The notes beneath the pieces are model-generated. The model did not search any database, was not told the DNA's origin, and saw only the letters and a list, made by a program, of their open reading frames with translations. The position numbers and the translations under genes are program-made. Positions 23,846 to 32,281 of a stretch of 64,000 nucleotides of DNA are shown one piece after another. The stretch comes from Marimonas arenosa (GTDB taxonomy: Bacteria; Pseudomonadota; Alphaproteobacteria; Rhodobacterales; Rhodobacteraceae): contig NZ_JANHAX010000002.1 of NCBI RefSeq assembly GCF_030848945.1, positions 496,001 to 560,000 of the forward strand. Direction: 5' to 3'. Position 1 is the stretch's first letter. Every line of letters begins with the position of its first letter.

Positions 23846-25699
23846 ATGGGATTCTATTTCGCGCAATTGCTGACCGGGCTGGCCAATGCCTCGTCGCTGT
23901 TCCTGATCGCCTGCGGGTTGTCGATCATTTTCGGGGTCACCCGGATCGTCAATTTTGCCCATGGCTCGTTCTACATGGTCGGCGCCTATCTGGCCTATAC
24001 GCTGGTCACCACGCTGCCTGCGGGCATATTCGGATTTTGGTTCAGCGTGATTGCCGCGGCGCTGATCGTGGGGGTGGTCGGGTTGATCATCGAAGTGACG
24101 ATCCTGCGGCGGATCTATCACGCGCCGGAGCTGTTTCAGCTGGTGGCGACCTTTGGCGTGGTGCTGATCTTCCAGGACGGGGTGCTGGCGATCTGGGGCG
24201 CCGAAGACCTATTGGGCCCGCGCGCACCGGGCCTCGACCGGGCGGTGCGGATCATGGGCGAGCCGATTCCGGAATACGACCTGGCGCTGATCCTCATCGG
24301 GCCGCTGGTGCTGGCGGGGATCTGGCTGTTGTTCCACCGCACCCGCTGGGGCGTTCTAGTGCGCGCCGCCACCCAGGACCGCGACATGGTCGACGCGCTG
24401 GGGGTGAACCAGGCCTGGCTGTTTTCCGGCGTCTTCGTGTTGGGCGCGGCGCTGGCCGGGCTGGGCGGTGCGCTGCAGATCCCGCGCGAGGCAGCGAGTT
24501 TGCAGATGGACCTGAGCGTGATCGGCGAGGCCTTCGTGGTGGTGGTGATCGGCGGCATGGGCAGCGTGGCGGGCGCGTTCGTGGCGGCGGTGCTGATCAG
24601 TGTGCTCAATGCTTTCGCCATCCTGATCTTTCCGCAGATTTCTATTGTGCTGCCGTTCGTCGTGATGGCGGTGGTACTGATCGTGCGACCGTACGGACTT
24701 TTCGGAAAACCCGGCAGCGAGCATGGCGGGGCGGCCGAGCCCGAGCAGCCGCTGAGGCTGATGTCATCGCAGGGGGCGATGGTTCTGGCGGCGCTGGTTT
24801 TCGCGCTGGCGCTGAGTCCGGCGGTGGTGAGCGAGTTTTCCTCCATCCTGCTGGTGGATGTGATGGTGGCGACGCTGTTCGCGGTCTCACTGCATTTCAT
24901 GATGGGGCTGGGCGGTATGGTGAGTTTCGGCCATGCGGCCTATTTCGGGGTCGGCGCCTATGCGGCGGCGATGACTGTGAGTTTCCTGGGCTTCGGCATG
25001 CTGCCGGCGATGGCAGCGGGGCCGCTGGCGGCGGCGGCCGCGGCGCTGTTTTTCGGCTGGTTCTGCGTGCGGCTCTCGGGGGTTTACCTGGCAATGCTGA
25101 CGCTGGCGGCAGCGCAGATCCTGTGGGGGGTCGTTTTCCAGTGGCAGGATGTCACCGGCGGGGATGATGGCATCCTCGGCGTCTGGCCGCCGGAATGGGC
25201 CAGCGATGACCGGGTTTTTTTCTATGTCGCTTTCGTGGCCTGTATCGGAGGTATTTGGCTCCTGCGGCGGGTGGCGCATGCGCCGTTCGGTTATGGTTTG
25301 CGCGGCATCCGCGACAGCGAACTCAGGGCAGAGGCACTGGGCATGGACGTGAAATTGCACCAGTGGATGGGGTTTGCGCTGGCCGGTGCCTTCGCCGGGC
25401 TGGCGGGAGCGGTGTTTGCCTTTTCGAAGGGGTCGGTCTTTCCCGATGCGCTGAGCATTGCGCAGTCGGTCGATGGGCTGATGATGGTGCTTCTGGGTGG
25501 GATCCACGCGTTGGCCGGGCCGATTTTCGGGGCCGGGGTGTTCGTACTGATCGAGGACTGGGTCAGCCGGCTGGATTACTGGCGCTTTATCTTCGGTGCG
25601 ATCATCCTCGTCGTGGTGCTTTTAGCACCGGACGGGGTGGCGGGGGGCGTGGAGCGGCTCTTGCGGGTCCTTGGCCTACGGCGGGGTGATGCGGCATGA
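23846..25699 (+). CDS. Fused LivH-LivM branched-chain-type ABC permease
   Basis: A 617-residue membrane protein that joins two permeases usually encoded separately. Residues about 1-290 are LivH-like (GLSIIFGVTRIVNFAHGSFY; second loop QIPREAASLQMDLSVIGEAF). Residues about 310-617 are LivM-like (GLGGMVSFGHAAYFGVGAYA; RGIRDSELRAEALGM, the EAA-type loop). Both ATPase-contact loops are intact, so one chain can serve both ATPases. The linker (about 285-300) is charged. Confidence 0.93.
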   Translation: MGFYFAQLLTGLANASSLFLIACGLSIIFGVTRIVNFAHGSFYMVGAYLAYTLVTTLPAGIFGFWFSVIAAALIVGVVGLIIEVTILRRIYHAPELFQLVATFGVVLIFQDGVLAIWGAEDLLGPRAPGLDRAVRIMGEPIPEYDLALILIGPLVLAGIWLLFHRTRWGVLVRAATQDRDMVDALGVNQAWLFSGVFVLGAALAGLGGALQIPREAASLQMDLSVIGEAFVVVVIGGMGSVAGAFVAAVLISVLNAFAILIFPQISIVLPFVVMAVVLIVRPYGLFGKPGSEHGGAAEPEQPLRLMSSQGAMVLAALVFALALSPAVVSEFSSILLVDVMVATLFAVSLHFMMGLGGMVSFGHAAYFGVGAYAAAMTVSFLGFGMLPAMAAGPLAAAAAALFFGWFCVRLSGVYLAMLTLAAAQILWGVVFQWQDVTGGDDGILGVWPPEWASDDRVFFYVAFVACIGGIWLLRRVAHAPFGYGLRGIRDSELRAEALGMDVKLHQWMGFALAGAFAGLAGAVFAFSKGSVFPDALSIAQSVDGLMMVLLGGIHALAGPIFGAGVFVLIEDWVSRLDYWRFIFGAIILVVVLLAPDGVAGGVERLLRVLGLRRGDAA

Positions 25700-25765
25700 G
25701 CCCTATGTTGCGACCAGCGGAGCGGCCATGGTGCGAGCAGGTGTCGGGGCCAACGCCCGTCCTCC

Positions 25766-25779
25766 CGGGAAATTTCCCG
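25766..25779. promoter_or_regulatory. Perfect 14-bp palindrome between permease and ATPase genes
   Basis: CGGGAAATTTCCCG is a perfect palindrome in the 115-nt gap before the ATPase gene. It could be a regulator site or a small hairpin; no regulator is assigned. Confidence 0.35.
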
Positions 25780-25814
25780 CAAGTTGAAGCTCGGATCGAC
25801 CTTCGGGGGGGTGC

Positions 25815-26588
25815 ATGATGAGTGTCCTGGAGGTGCGCGGACTGTCCAAGAGTTTCGGCGGGGTCGAAGCGGTCGCGGATGTGTCGTTTGGTCTGGCCCG
25901 CGGCGAGTTCCTCGCGCTGATCGGGCCGAACGGAGCCGGTAAGACCACCTGTTTCAACATGCTCAACGGCTATTTGGGACCCGACCGGGGATCGGTGAAG
26001 TTGAACGGACAAGAGTTGGTCGGGATGCGGCCGCGCCGGATCGTCCGGATGGGCGTGGGGCGGACCTTTCAGATCACCCTCACTTTCCTGTCGATGACCG
26101 TGCGCGAAAACGTGCAGATGGCACTGATCGCGCATCACCGACGGTTGTACGATCTTTGGAGCCGCGCGGCGCAGATGTTCGTGCCGGAGGCCGACGCGCT
26201 TCTCGACCTGGTCTCGATGCGGGAACAGGCAGGACGGCCATGTTCGGAGTTGGCCTATGGCGATCTCAAGCGGCTGGAGCTGGCGATCGCGCTGGCGCAC
26301 GAACCGGTTCTGCTGCTGATGGACGAGCCAACCGCCGGGATGGCGCCGAGCGAGCGAGTGGCATTGATGGAGCTGACGGCGGGGATCGTGCAGGAGCGCG
26401 GCGTCAGCGTTTTGTTCACCGAGCACGACATGGATGTGGTCTTTGCCCATGCCCATCGCATCCTGGTTCTGAACCGTGGCCGGCTGATCGCCGAGGGCAC
26501 CGGGACGGAGATTCGCGAGAATGCGCTGGTGCAGGAGGTCTATCTCGGCGGCGGTACGGTGTTTGCGCGGGAGGGTGACGATGCTTGA
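25815..26588 (+). CDS. ABC transporter ATP-binding protein (LivG type)
   Basis: A 257-residue ATPase: Walker A GPNGAGKTTCF (about 37-47), LivG-type FNMLNGYLGPDRG segment, a degenerate signature CSELAYGDLKRLELA, Walker B LLLMDEPTAGM, and the switch His in FTEHDMDVVF. The signature reads ELAYGD rather than LSGGQ, which is normal in LivG. ATG codons at 25815 and 25818 are equally possible starts. Confidence 0.94.
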   Translation: MMSVLEVRGLSKSFGGVEAVADVSFGLARGEFLALIGPNGAGKTTCFNMLNGYLGPDRGSVKLNGQELVGMRPRRIVRMGVGRTFQITLTFLSMTVRENVQMALIAHHRRLYDLWSRAAQMFVPEADALLDLVSMREQAGRPCSELAYGDLKRLELAIALAHEPVLLLMDEPTAGMAPSERVALMELTAGIVQERGVSVLFTEHDMDVVFAHAHRILVLNRGRLIAEGTGTEIRENALVQEVYLGGGTVFAREGDDA

Positions 26589-27282
26589 GGTTGTCAACCT
26601 GACGGCTCGCTATGGTCGGGCGCAGATCCTGAACGGGGTGACGCTAACGCTGGCACAGCACGAGGTGGTGGCGCTTCTGGGCCGCAACGGGGCAGGCAAG
26701 ACCACAACGATGAAATGCATCATGGGGTTGGTGGAGAAGAAAGCGGGCGAGATCCGCTATGACGGGCGCTCTTTGATGAAGCTGCCGCCGCACATGATCT
26801 GTCGCGTCGGACTGGGATACGTGCCCGAGGAGCGGCGCATCTTTCCCGACCTGACGGTGGAAGAGAACCTAGAGGTCGGGCGCCGGCCGCCGCGGGCCGA
26901 TGCGCCGGAATGGACCGAGGACCATTTGTTCGAATTGTTCCCTAACCTTGCCGAGCGGCGGCGCAACCTGGGCAAACAGCTTTCGGGCGGCGAACAGCAG
27001 ATGCTGACGATCGCGCGCACGCTTATGGGCAACCCGCGGGCTGTGCTTCTGGACGAACCCAGCGAAGGCATTGCACCAGTGATCGTCGAGCAGATGGCAA
27101 AGGTGATTACCGAACTGAAGAACGAGGGGTTGTCAGTGCTTCTGAGCGAGCAGAACCTCCATTTTGCCCGCGCCGTGTCGGACCGGGCAATCATTATCGA
27201 AAAGGGCGCGCTGCGCTTCGAGGGCAGCTTTGCCGAACTCGATGATCGCCCGGAGATTAGCCAGCAATACCTGGCGGTTTGA
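26581..27282 (+). CDS. ABC transporter ATP-binding protein (LivF type)
   Basis: A 233-residue ATPase with Walker A GRNGAGKTTTMK, Q-loop region GYVPEERRIFPDLTVEENL, signature LSGGEQQML, Walker B AVLLDEPSEGI and switch His in SEQNLHFA. It starts at MLEVVNLT, overlapping the LivG stop by 8 nt. It completes the importer with the LivK, LivHM and LivG proteins. Confidence 0.94.
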   Translation: MLEVVNLTARYGRAQILNGVTLTLAQHEVVALLGRNGAGKTTTMKCIMGLVEKKAGEIRYDGRSLMKLPPHMICRVGLGYVPEERRIFPDLTVEENLEVGRRPPRADAPEWTEDHLFELFPNLAERRRNLGKQLSGGEQQMLTIARTLMGNPRAVLLDEPSEGIAPVIVEQMAKVITELKNEGLSVLLSEQNLHFARAVSDRAIIIEKGALRFEGSFAELDDRPEISQQYLAV

Positions 27283-27284
27283 TC

Positions 27285-27704
27285 ATGACGGACAGACCCT
27301 ATACCCTTGATGAACAGGTGGGCTACCTGTTGCGACTGGCGAGTCAGCGCCACGCAGCGATCTTCCAGGCCTATGCTCTGGAGGGGTTGACGGCGCAGCA
27401 ATTCGCCGCGCTGGTACGGATCGGCGAGCAGGGTGAGGTGTCGCAGAACCGGCTCGGTCGGCTTGCGGCGATGGATGTGGCCACGATCAAGGGGGTCGCT
27501 GACCGGTTGCGGCAGAAGGGACTGACCCGCAATGCCCCGGACCCGGGCGACAAACGGCGGATGCTGATTTCGCTGACGGCGGAGGGCGAGGCGCTGCTCG
27601 CGCGGATGATCGAGCGGGGACGACGGATTAGCGCTGAGACACTGGCCCCGTTGACGCGAGAAGAACGTGCACAGTTCCTGACGCTTCTGGAGAGGCTGAC
27701 CTGA
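27285..27704 (+). CDS. MarR-family transcriptional regulator
   Basis: A 139-residue winged-helix protein: DEQVGYLLRLASQRHAAIFQ dimer helix, recognition region VSQNRLGRLAAMDVATIKGVADRL, wing with DPGDKRRMLISLT. MarR proteins of this type (BadR, NicR and relatives) control catabolism of aromatic and nicotinic acids through the pathway acid or its CoA ester. It is the last gene of the island, so feedback on the operon is likely. A TTG four bases into the LivF stop is an alternative start; I chose the ATG six bases later. Confidence 0.9.
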   Translation: MTDRPYTLDEQVGYLLRLASQRHAAIFQAYALEGLTAQQFAALVRIGEQGEVSQNRLGRLAAMDVATIKGVADRLRQKGLTRNAPDPGDKRRMLISLTAEGEALLARMIERGRRISAETLAPLTREERAQFLTLLERLT

Positions 27705-27895
27705 GCCGCAGGATTGTGCGACGCGGCCGGAACACCGCGACCATCCTGCAGGCTGTGATCAACGGAAACAGCGCCTCCGGCGATCTGAAGCTTTGCCGCG
27801 ACAGGTTGTAAGATTTTGCAGGCCGCGGGGACGGAAATTGCACCGGCTGGCGTATTGTGACTCAGGAAAGTTCGGTCGGAGAAGGAAGCAACGCC

Positions 27896-28387
27896 ATGGC
27901 CCAACCCTACACGAAAACACAGATCAGCCTGCATTGGCTGATCTTCCTGTTCATCGCGCTACAATATCTCGGGCATGAAGCCATCGCCCAAGCGTGGGAA
28001 AAACTGAGCCGGGGCGAAGCCATCCCGTTCGACCCGCTGGTTCTGGGGCATGTGTTCCTCGGGGGGCTGATCTTTCTGATGGTCCTGATGCGGATTGCGG
28101 CGCGGCTGCGCCACGGTGCGCCGGCGCTGCCGGAGGAGGAGCCCGCGGCGATGCGGATGCTGGCACAACTCACCCATCTTGGGCTCTATGTTCTGATGAT
28201 CGCCATGCCGGTGAGCGGGGCGGTGGCGTGGTTTTTCCGCAATGAGGCCGCGGGCGAGGCGCATGAGGTGATGCGTGTCCTGCTGTTGGCGCTGGTGCTC
28301 CTGCACGTAGTCGGTGCGCTCTACCACCAGTTCGTGCTGAAGACCAACGTCATGGCGCGGATGAAGCGGCCCGGCGGCGAGGCGTAA
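27896..28387 (+). CDS. Cytochrome b561 (CybB type)
   Basis: A 163-residue four-helix membrane protein with haem-ligand histidines in ISLHWLIFLF, LGHVFLGGL, LTHLGLYVLM and LLHVVGALYHQF. It moves electrons between quinol and small acceptors such as superoxide in the inner membrane. The start MAQPYTK has GGAGAAGGAAG upstream. It follows the MarR gene by 191 nt and is probably an independent unit. Confidence 0.9.
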   Translation: MAQPYTKTQISLHWLIFLFIALQYLGHEAIAQAWEKLSRGEAIPFDPLVLGHVFLGGLIFLMVLMRIAARLRHGAPALPEEEPAAMRMLAQLTHLGLYVLMIAMPVSGAVAWFFRNEAAGEAHEVMRVLLLALVLLHVVGALYHQFVLKTNVMARMKRPGGEA

Positions 28388-28425
28388 CCGCGGGCGGCGA
28401 AAGATGGTTTTGTGCCGCATTTTTT

Positions 28426-28439
28426 CTGACGCAGATCAA
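28426..28439 (+). promoter_or_regulatory. FNR/FnrL-like box
   Basis: CTGACGCAGATCAA matches 8 of 10 defined positions of TTGAT-N4-ATCAA, the FnrL consensus. Centred 75 nt before the start of the small membrane protein gene, it is well placed for class II activation. A weaker relative lies at 63010-63023. Confidence 0.4.
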
Positions 28440-28507
28440 GGACGGCCCTGGCGATTTCGGGGTACGTCGCCTTTGGACGCGTAAATCAAGAAGCGGAGGG
28501 GGCAGGC

Positions 28508-28687
28508 ATGTTCCTGATTTTGATCGTTCATTTATTCCTTGGGTCGACCTTGGCCGGTACGGCAGTCATTGCAGCGTTGACTATGGGCTGGGACACGGTT
28601 CAGCCAATTCTGGTTGCGGCGCTGATCGGTTGGTTGGTGTCGCTGCCGGTGACAGTTTATGTCGCGCGGTTGATCCGGAACCTGTAA
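28508..28687 (+). CDS. 59-residue two-helix membrane protein, conserved small protein
   Basis: Translated by me: MFLILIVHLFLGSTLAGTAV continues into a second hydrophobic segment (PILVAALIGWLVSLPVTVYV) and ends RLIRNL. GCGGAGGGGGCAGGC precedes the ATG. The two helices joined by a short GWDT loop resemble a small Rhodobacteraceae protein that databases sometimes mislabel as CTP synthetase; it cannot be that enzyme at this length. Function unknown. An FNR-like box upstream suggests oxygen-dependent expression. Confidence 0.7.
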   Translation: MFLILIVHLFLGSTLAGTAVIAALTMGWDTVQPILVAALIGWLVSLPVTVYVARLIRNL

Positions 28688-28690
28688 TCT

Positions 28691-29464
28691 TCAGTCTAAC
28701 GGGCGGGTCAGCCAGCCGCGCACTGCGGCTTCGAACTCACGCGGTTTGTCGGCGTGCAGCCAATGCCCCGCACCGGGGATTTTCACGAACCGCGCTTTCG
28801 GAAAGAGCCCCTGAATGCGCGGCCGGTGATCGGACGTGACGTAGGTCGAGTCGCCGCCCGAAAGGAACAGTGTCGGCCCATCGAACCGGGCGTTGGTTTC
28901 GGGGAAGGCGAGGATCTTTTCCATCTCGCGCTCGAGCACATCGAGATTGAGCCGCCAGCGTCGGTGGGCGACGTCGAGCGACTGTAAAAGGAAGGGCACC
29001 AGCGCGGGATCCTCGACCCGCGGTTCGAGCTGCCGGGCGGCATCCGAACGCTTCTCGACGCGGGAAAGGTCGACCTGGCGCATCGCCGCTATGTTATGGG
29101 CCTGGGTGTGTCCATAGGCTACCGGAGCGATATCGGCGACGATCAACCGGTTCACCAGCCCGGGGTTGCTCAGCGCCAGCATCATCGCGGCTTTACCGCC
29201 CATCGAGTGCCCAAGCACGTCGAGCGGGGCGCCGTGCGCCCGGGCCGTTGCGGCGAGATCGTTGGCGAGATCGGGGTAGGAATGGCTGTCATACCACGGC
29301 GAGGCACCATGGTTGCGCATGTCGACCGCGATCACCTGGCGGTCATTGGACAGCCGCTTGGCGATCACGCCCCAGTTGCGGCCCGAGCCGAACAGGCCAT
29401 GCGCGATCAGCAGCGCCGGCTGCTTGGTCGGGGTGCCGTGAAGGATGGTGTTGAGCATGGGCAA
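28691..29464 (-). CDS. Alpha/beta-hydrolase (YbfF-like esterase)
   Basis: A 257-residue alpha/beta-hydrolase. Oxyanion-hole HGLFGSGRNW, nucleophile elbow GHSMGG, acidic residue near LFLSGGDSTYV, and catalytic His in GAGHWLHADKP are in order. This set fits the YbfF/ABHD11 esterase group. Starts MPMLNT or MLNT two codons later are possible. It converges on the 59-residue gene with 3 nt between stops. Confidence 0.88.
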   Translation of the reverse strand: MPMLNTILHGTPTKQPALLIAHGLFGSGRNWGVIAKRLSNDRQVIAVDMRNHGASPWYDSHSYPDLANDLAATARAHGAPLDVLGHSMGGKAAMMLALSNPGLVNRLIVADIAPVAYGHTQAHNIAAMRQVDLSRVEKRSDAARQLEPRVEDPALVPFLLQSLDVAHRRWRLNLDVLEREMEKILAFPETNARFDGPTLFLSGGDSTYVTSDHRPRIQGLFPKARFVKIPGAGHWLHADKPREFEAAVRGWLTRPLD

Positions 29465-29565
29465 AGCCTTAGTGCGTTTCGACAGGAGAGGAAACGGGAT
29501 TTGTTTCCGGACCGCCGGGGGATTTTGGGATGCACGGGACTGCGGTGAGCAGTAAGCTTTAGTTT

Positions 29566-29940
29566 ATGAGCGACTCACAGGATATCACCGCGCTGGCCAG
29601 CGATCTCGAGGCCAGGCTAGATTCGAAACTTGGCCTGCGCCGGGGGGCGTTGCCTGTACGCATGCGCAAGGCCGGGCGACGCCTGCCGCGCTGGGTGCAC
29701 CGGGACGCCCAAGTGATCGGCGCGGCGCTGGACCTGTCTGCCCATCCCAAGCTGCGGCGGCGGGTGGATCAGGCACGGGTACGGGCCGCGCATCGGCGGA
29801 TTGCCGACCATATCGACCAGATCGACCCCAAGGAACAACGCACGCGGTTCGTGCTGGGGGTGCTGGCGGGACTGGCGCTCAACATGCTCGCGATGACAGG
29901 GCTGCTGCTGGCGTTCCTCTACTGGATGAAGCTTATCTGA
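29566..29940 (+). CDS. Small membrane protein, function unknown
   Basis: A 124-residue protein: a basic, soluble N-terminal part (about 1-90, rich in Arg) and a single C-terminal membrane helix (about 97-122, ending YWMKLI). No known domain. Codon use is like its neighbours. It ends before a strong hairpin. Possibly a membrane-anchored scaffold, but nothing supports a specific role. Confidence 0.7.
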   Translation: MSDSQDITALASDLEARLDSKLGLRRGALPVRMRKAGRRLPRWVHRDAQVIGAALDLSAHPKLRRRVDQARVRAAHRRIADHIDQIDPKEQRTRFVLGVLAGLALNMLAMTGLLLAFLYWMKLI

Positions 29941-29967
29941 CCGGTTCACGACCTGACTGAAAACCGA

Positions 29968-29991
29968 AGGCCGGGCGCTGAGGCCCGGCCT
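29968..29991 (-). terminator. Terminator-like hairpin between convergent genes
   Basis: Perfect arms AGGCCGGGC (29968-29976) and GCCCGGCCT (29983-29991). On the minus strand TCGGTTTTC follows, so it probably ends the SPOR-protein transcript and may act both ways. Confidence 0.65.
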
Positions 29992-30018
29992 GCATCCAGT
30001 TTGCGTTTCCGCGACTTT

Positions 30019-31440
30019 TCAACGCACGAAGGCGTCGCTGAATCCCGCCCGGCGGGCCTTGCCCAGTGCCGCGTTCAATTGATCCGGGGCGAACGGGCCG
30101 GCCAGAACGACGCGATAGGACTTGCCGCCCTTCTTGAGCGTGCCGAGCCGCGCGGGCAGGCCCACCGCTTTGAGCCGGGCGGCAGTTTTACGGGCGTTGG
30201 ACTCGATCCCGAAGGTGCCGACTTGGACGTAGCGCCCCTTTTTAGCCCGGACCGGCGCCTTCGCGGGTTCGGATTTGGTGGAAAGAATCGCCGATTTCTT
30301 CCGCACCGTCGGCGTCGCCTGCAGGGGTTCGCCAACCTTCTCAGCAAGTTCGGGCGCAAGCGGCGCGCCGGTATCGTCGATGGCGTAGCCGGCAGCGCGC
30401 ATCTCGGCATAGCTGTGATAGGGGTATTTCAGCCCGGGATAGCGATAGGTTACGTCATTGCCGTTGGAGCGTTTGAGGAGCTGACGCGGCACCGTGCGGC
30501 TCCAGATAAGATCCGTACTTTGAACGCCCGCGATCGTTTGGTGGGCGCGTTTCTTGTTCAGGCGGTCATCGGTCCAGGCCCGTCGATACCCTTCAGGCAG
30601 CGTGTCGGCGACCGTTGCGGCCTGTTGTTGTTCCCAGACATGGCGCGGGACGATACGAACCTGCCGCGTATGCGATGTTACGGCACCAAGGTCCGGATAC
30701 TGACCCGATCCTGCCGCTCCCAGTTGCCGAACCGAGACGCGTTTCAGCACCGTGACCTTCTTGCCATTCCGAATGACCGTGACCGGTTTACGCAGGATCA
30801 TATTGGCGGGCGGGGCGGCATTGGCGAGACCGCAGGCTGTCGGGGCGCCTGTCGCATCGACACAGGCATAAGCCAGTCTGCCAACCGGCTGCGGAGCGGG
30901 GTTGGGCGCCAGGCTGGCGGAGACAGGTTTGCGGGCTGCGACCATCGGTTTGTCGGGAGCGGCCGCAGCGCGGCGGGGTTGCGGCTTTGTCGGTGCTGGT
31001 TCAGGGGCGGAGGTGGTGGTTTCGACCACCCGGCGCGGCGCCGGCACGGGTTTCGTTTCGACCGGTTCTTCGGTTTTCGGCTGTGGGTCCGGAGCCTCGG
31101 CCGGTTGCGTCGTCGCGGCGGGCGCGATCACCGGCTCGTCGGTCGCTGTGGTCCCCGGCTCAGGTGTCGGATCGGTCTTGGCGAAGGTCGGTTGGTAACC
31201 ACACAGGACCTCGCGGTCGCGTGTTACCCGCGGCACCCAGTTCACCATGCCATCGATGCCGGCGCGGATATAGACGCAGCCTCGGCTGTCGACATATTGC
31301 TTGCCTTTGTAGCTTTCCGGTGGAAATTCGGCGGGAATCTCTGCCTCGCGCAGCGATTTTGCCTGCGCGCCGTGCAGGGAAACGAACAGTCCGACGGATG
31401 CTGCAATCGCACCGAGAATAACAGTTTTCGTAAGCTTCAT
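30019..31440 (-). CDS. SPOR-domain envelope protein
   Basis: A 473-residue exported protein. Signal peptide 1-27 (ending HGAQA); an N-terminal part with paired Cys ([16 protein letters not shown]); a Pro/Thr/Ala-rich linker (about 95-190); and a C-terminal SPOR domain (about 395-470, [20 protein letters not shown]). SPOR domains bind denuded septal peptidoglycan, so a role at the division site is likely. The start is MKLTKT, with a G-rich site upstream. It is divergent from the gene-poor region before upp. Confidence 0.85.
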   Translation of the reverse strand: MKLTKTVILGAIAASVGLFVSLHGAQAKSLREAEIPAEFPPESYKGKQYVDSRGCVYIRAGIDGMVNWVPRVTRDREVLCGYQPTFAKTDPTPEPGTTATDEPVIAPAATTQPAEAPDPQPKTEEPVETKPVPAPRRVVETTTSAPEPAPTKPQPRRAAAAPDKPMVAARKPVSASLAPNPAPQPVGRLAYACVDATGAPTACGLANAAPPANMILRKPVTVIRNGKKVTVLKRVSVRQLGAAGSGQYPDLGAVTSHTRQVRIVPRHVWEQQQAATVADTLPEGYRRAWTDDRLNKKRAHQTIAGVQSTDLIWSRTVPRQLLKRSNGNDVTYRYPGLKYPYHSYAEMRAAGYAIDDTGAPLAPELAEKVGEPLQATPTVRKKSAILSTKSEPAKAPVRAKKGRYVQVGTFGIESNARKTAARLKAVGLPARLGTLKKGGKSYRVVLAGPFAPDQLNAALGKARRAGFSDAFVR

Positions 31441-31648
31441 GTCTTGCCCCCACAAGATGTAGCGTCAAAATGCACGAACTAAATGCGCGAGTAAAGCGCG
31501 TTTCGACCGACGGAATCATGTTGTTGGCGACCCCGGACGGCGCCTTGGCCGCCTCAGTTCTCGGGACGGCGCGAGAAACACGCGGCGGTGCAGGCGGTTA
31601 CGTGTCCTCTGATTCTGTGGCACCACCCGCGAAAAGCTACCACTGGAT

Positions 31649-32281
31649 TTACTTCGTACCGAACATCCGGTCACCGGCGTCACCCAGACCCGGCACGATG
31701 TAGCCTTTTTCGTTCAGGTGGTCGTCAAGCGCGGCGGTAACGATCGGCACGTCGGGATGCGCCTCTTTCATCCGCGCGACACCTTCGGGCGCCGCCAGCA
31801 GGCAGAGGAAGCGGATATTGCTGGCGCCGGCCTGTTTCAACCGGGTGATGGCAGCGGCTGAACTGTTTCCGGTGGCGAGCATCGGATCGACCGCGATCAC
31901 CAACCGCTTGTTCAGCTGTTCGGGGACCTTGAAATAGTACTCCACCGGTTGCAGCGTTTCTTCGTCGCGATAGAGCCCGACGAAGCCGACGCGAGCGGAG
32001 GGGATAAGCTCGAGCATGCCGTCCAACAGGCCGTTGCCGGCTCGCAGGATAGAGACCAGCGCCAGCTTGCGGCCCGCGATCACCGGCGCGTCCATTTCGC
32101 ACAACGGCGTTTCGATGGCCCTGGTGGTCATCGGCAGTTCGCGGGTGACCTCGTAGGCCAGAAGCAGACTGATTTCCCTCAGCAACTGGCGGAAAACGGC
32201 GGTAGAGGTGTCGCGCTCGCGCATGAGGGTCAGCTTATGCTGCACCAGAGGGTGGTCGACGATGGTGAGATGATCTTTCAT
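31649..32281 (-). CDS. upp: Uracil phosphoribosyltransferase
   Basis: A 210-residue enzyme converting uracil and PRPP to UMP. The PRPP loop [14 protein letters not shown] and the uracil-binding end ([17 protein letters not shown]) are intact and the length is typical. Last gene of the nucleoside-salvage operon, overlapping add by 4 nt. It captures the uracil freed by the operon's phosphorylase. Confidence 0.97.
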   Translation of the reverse strand: MKDHLTIVDHPLVQHKLTLMRERDTSTAVFRQLLREISLLLAYEVTRELPMTTRAIETPLCEMDAPVIAGRKLALVSILRAGNGLLDGMLELIPSARVGFVGLYRDEETLQPVEYYFKVPEQLNKRLVIAVDPMLATGNSSAAAITRLKQAGASNIRFLCLLAAPEGVARMKEAHPDVPIVTAALDDHLNEKGYIVPGLGDAGDRMFGTK

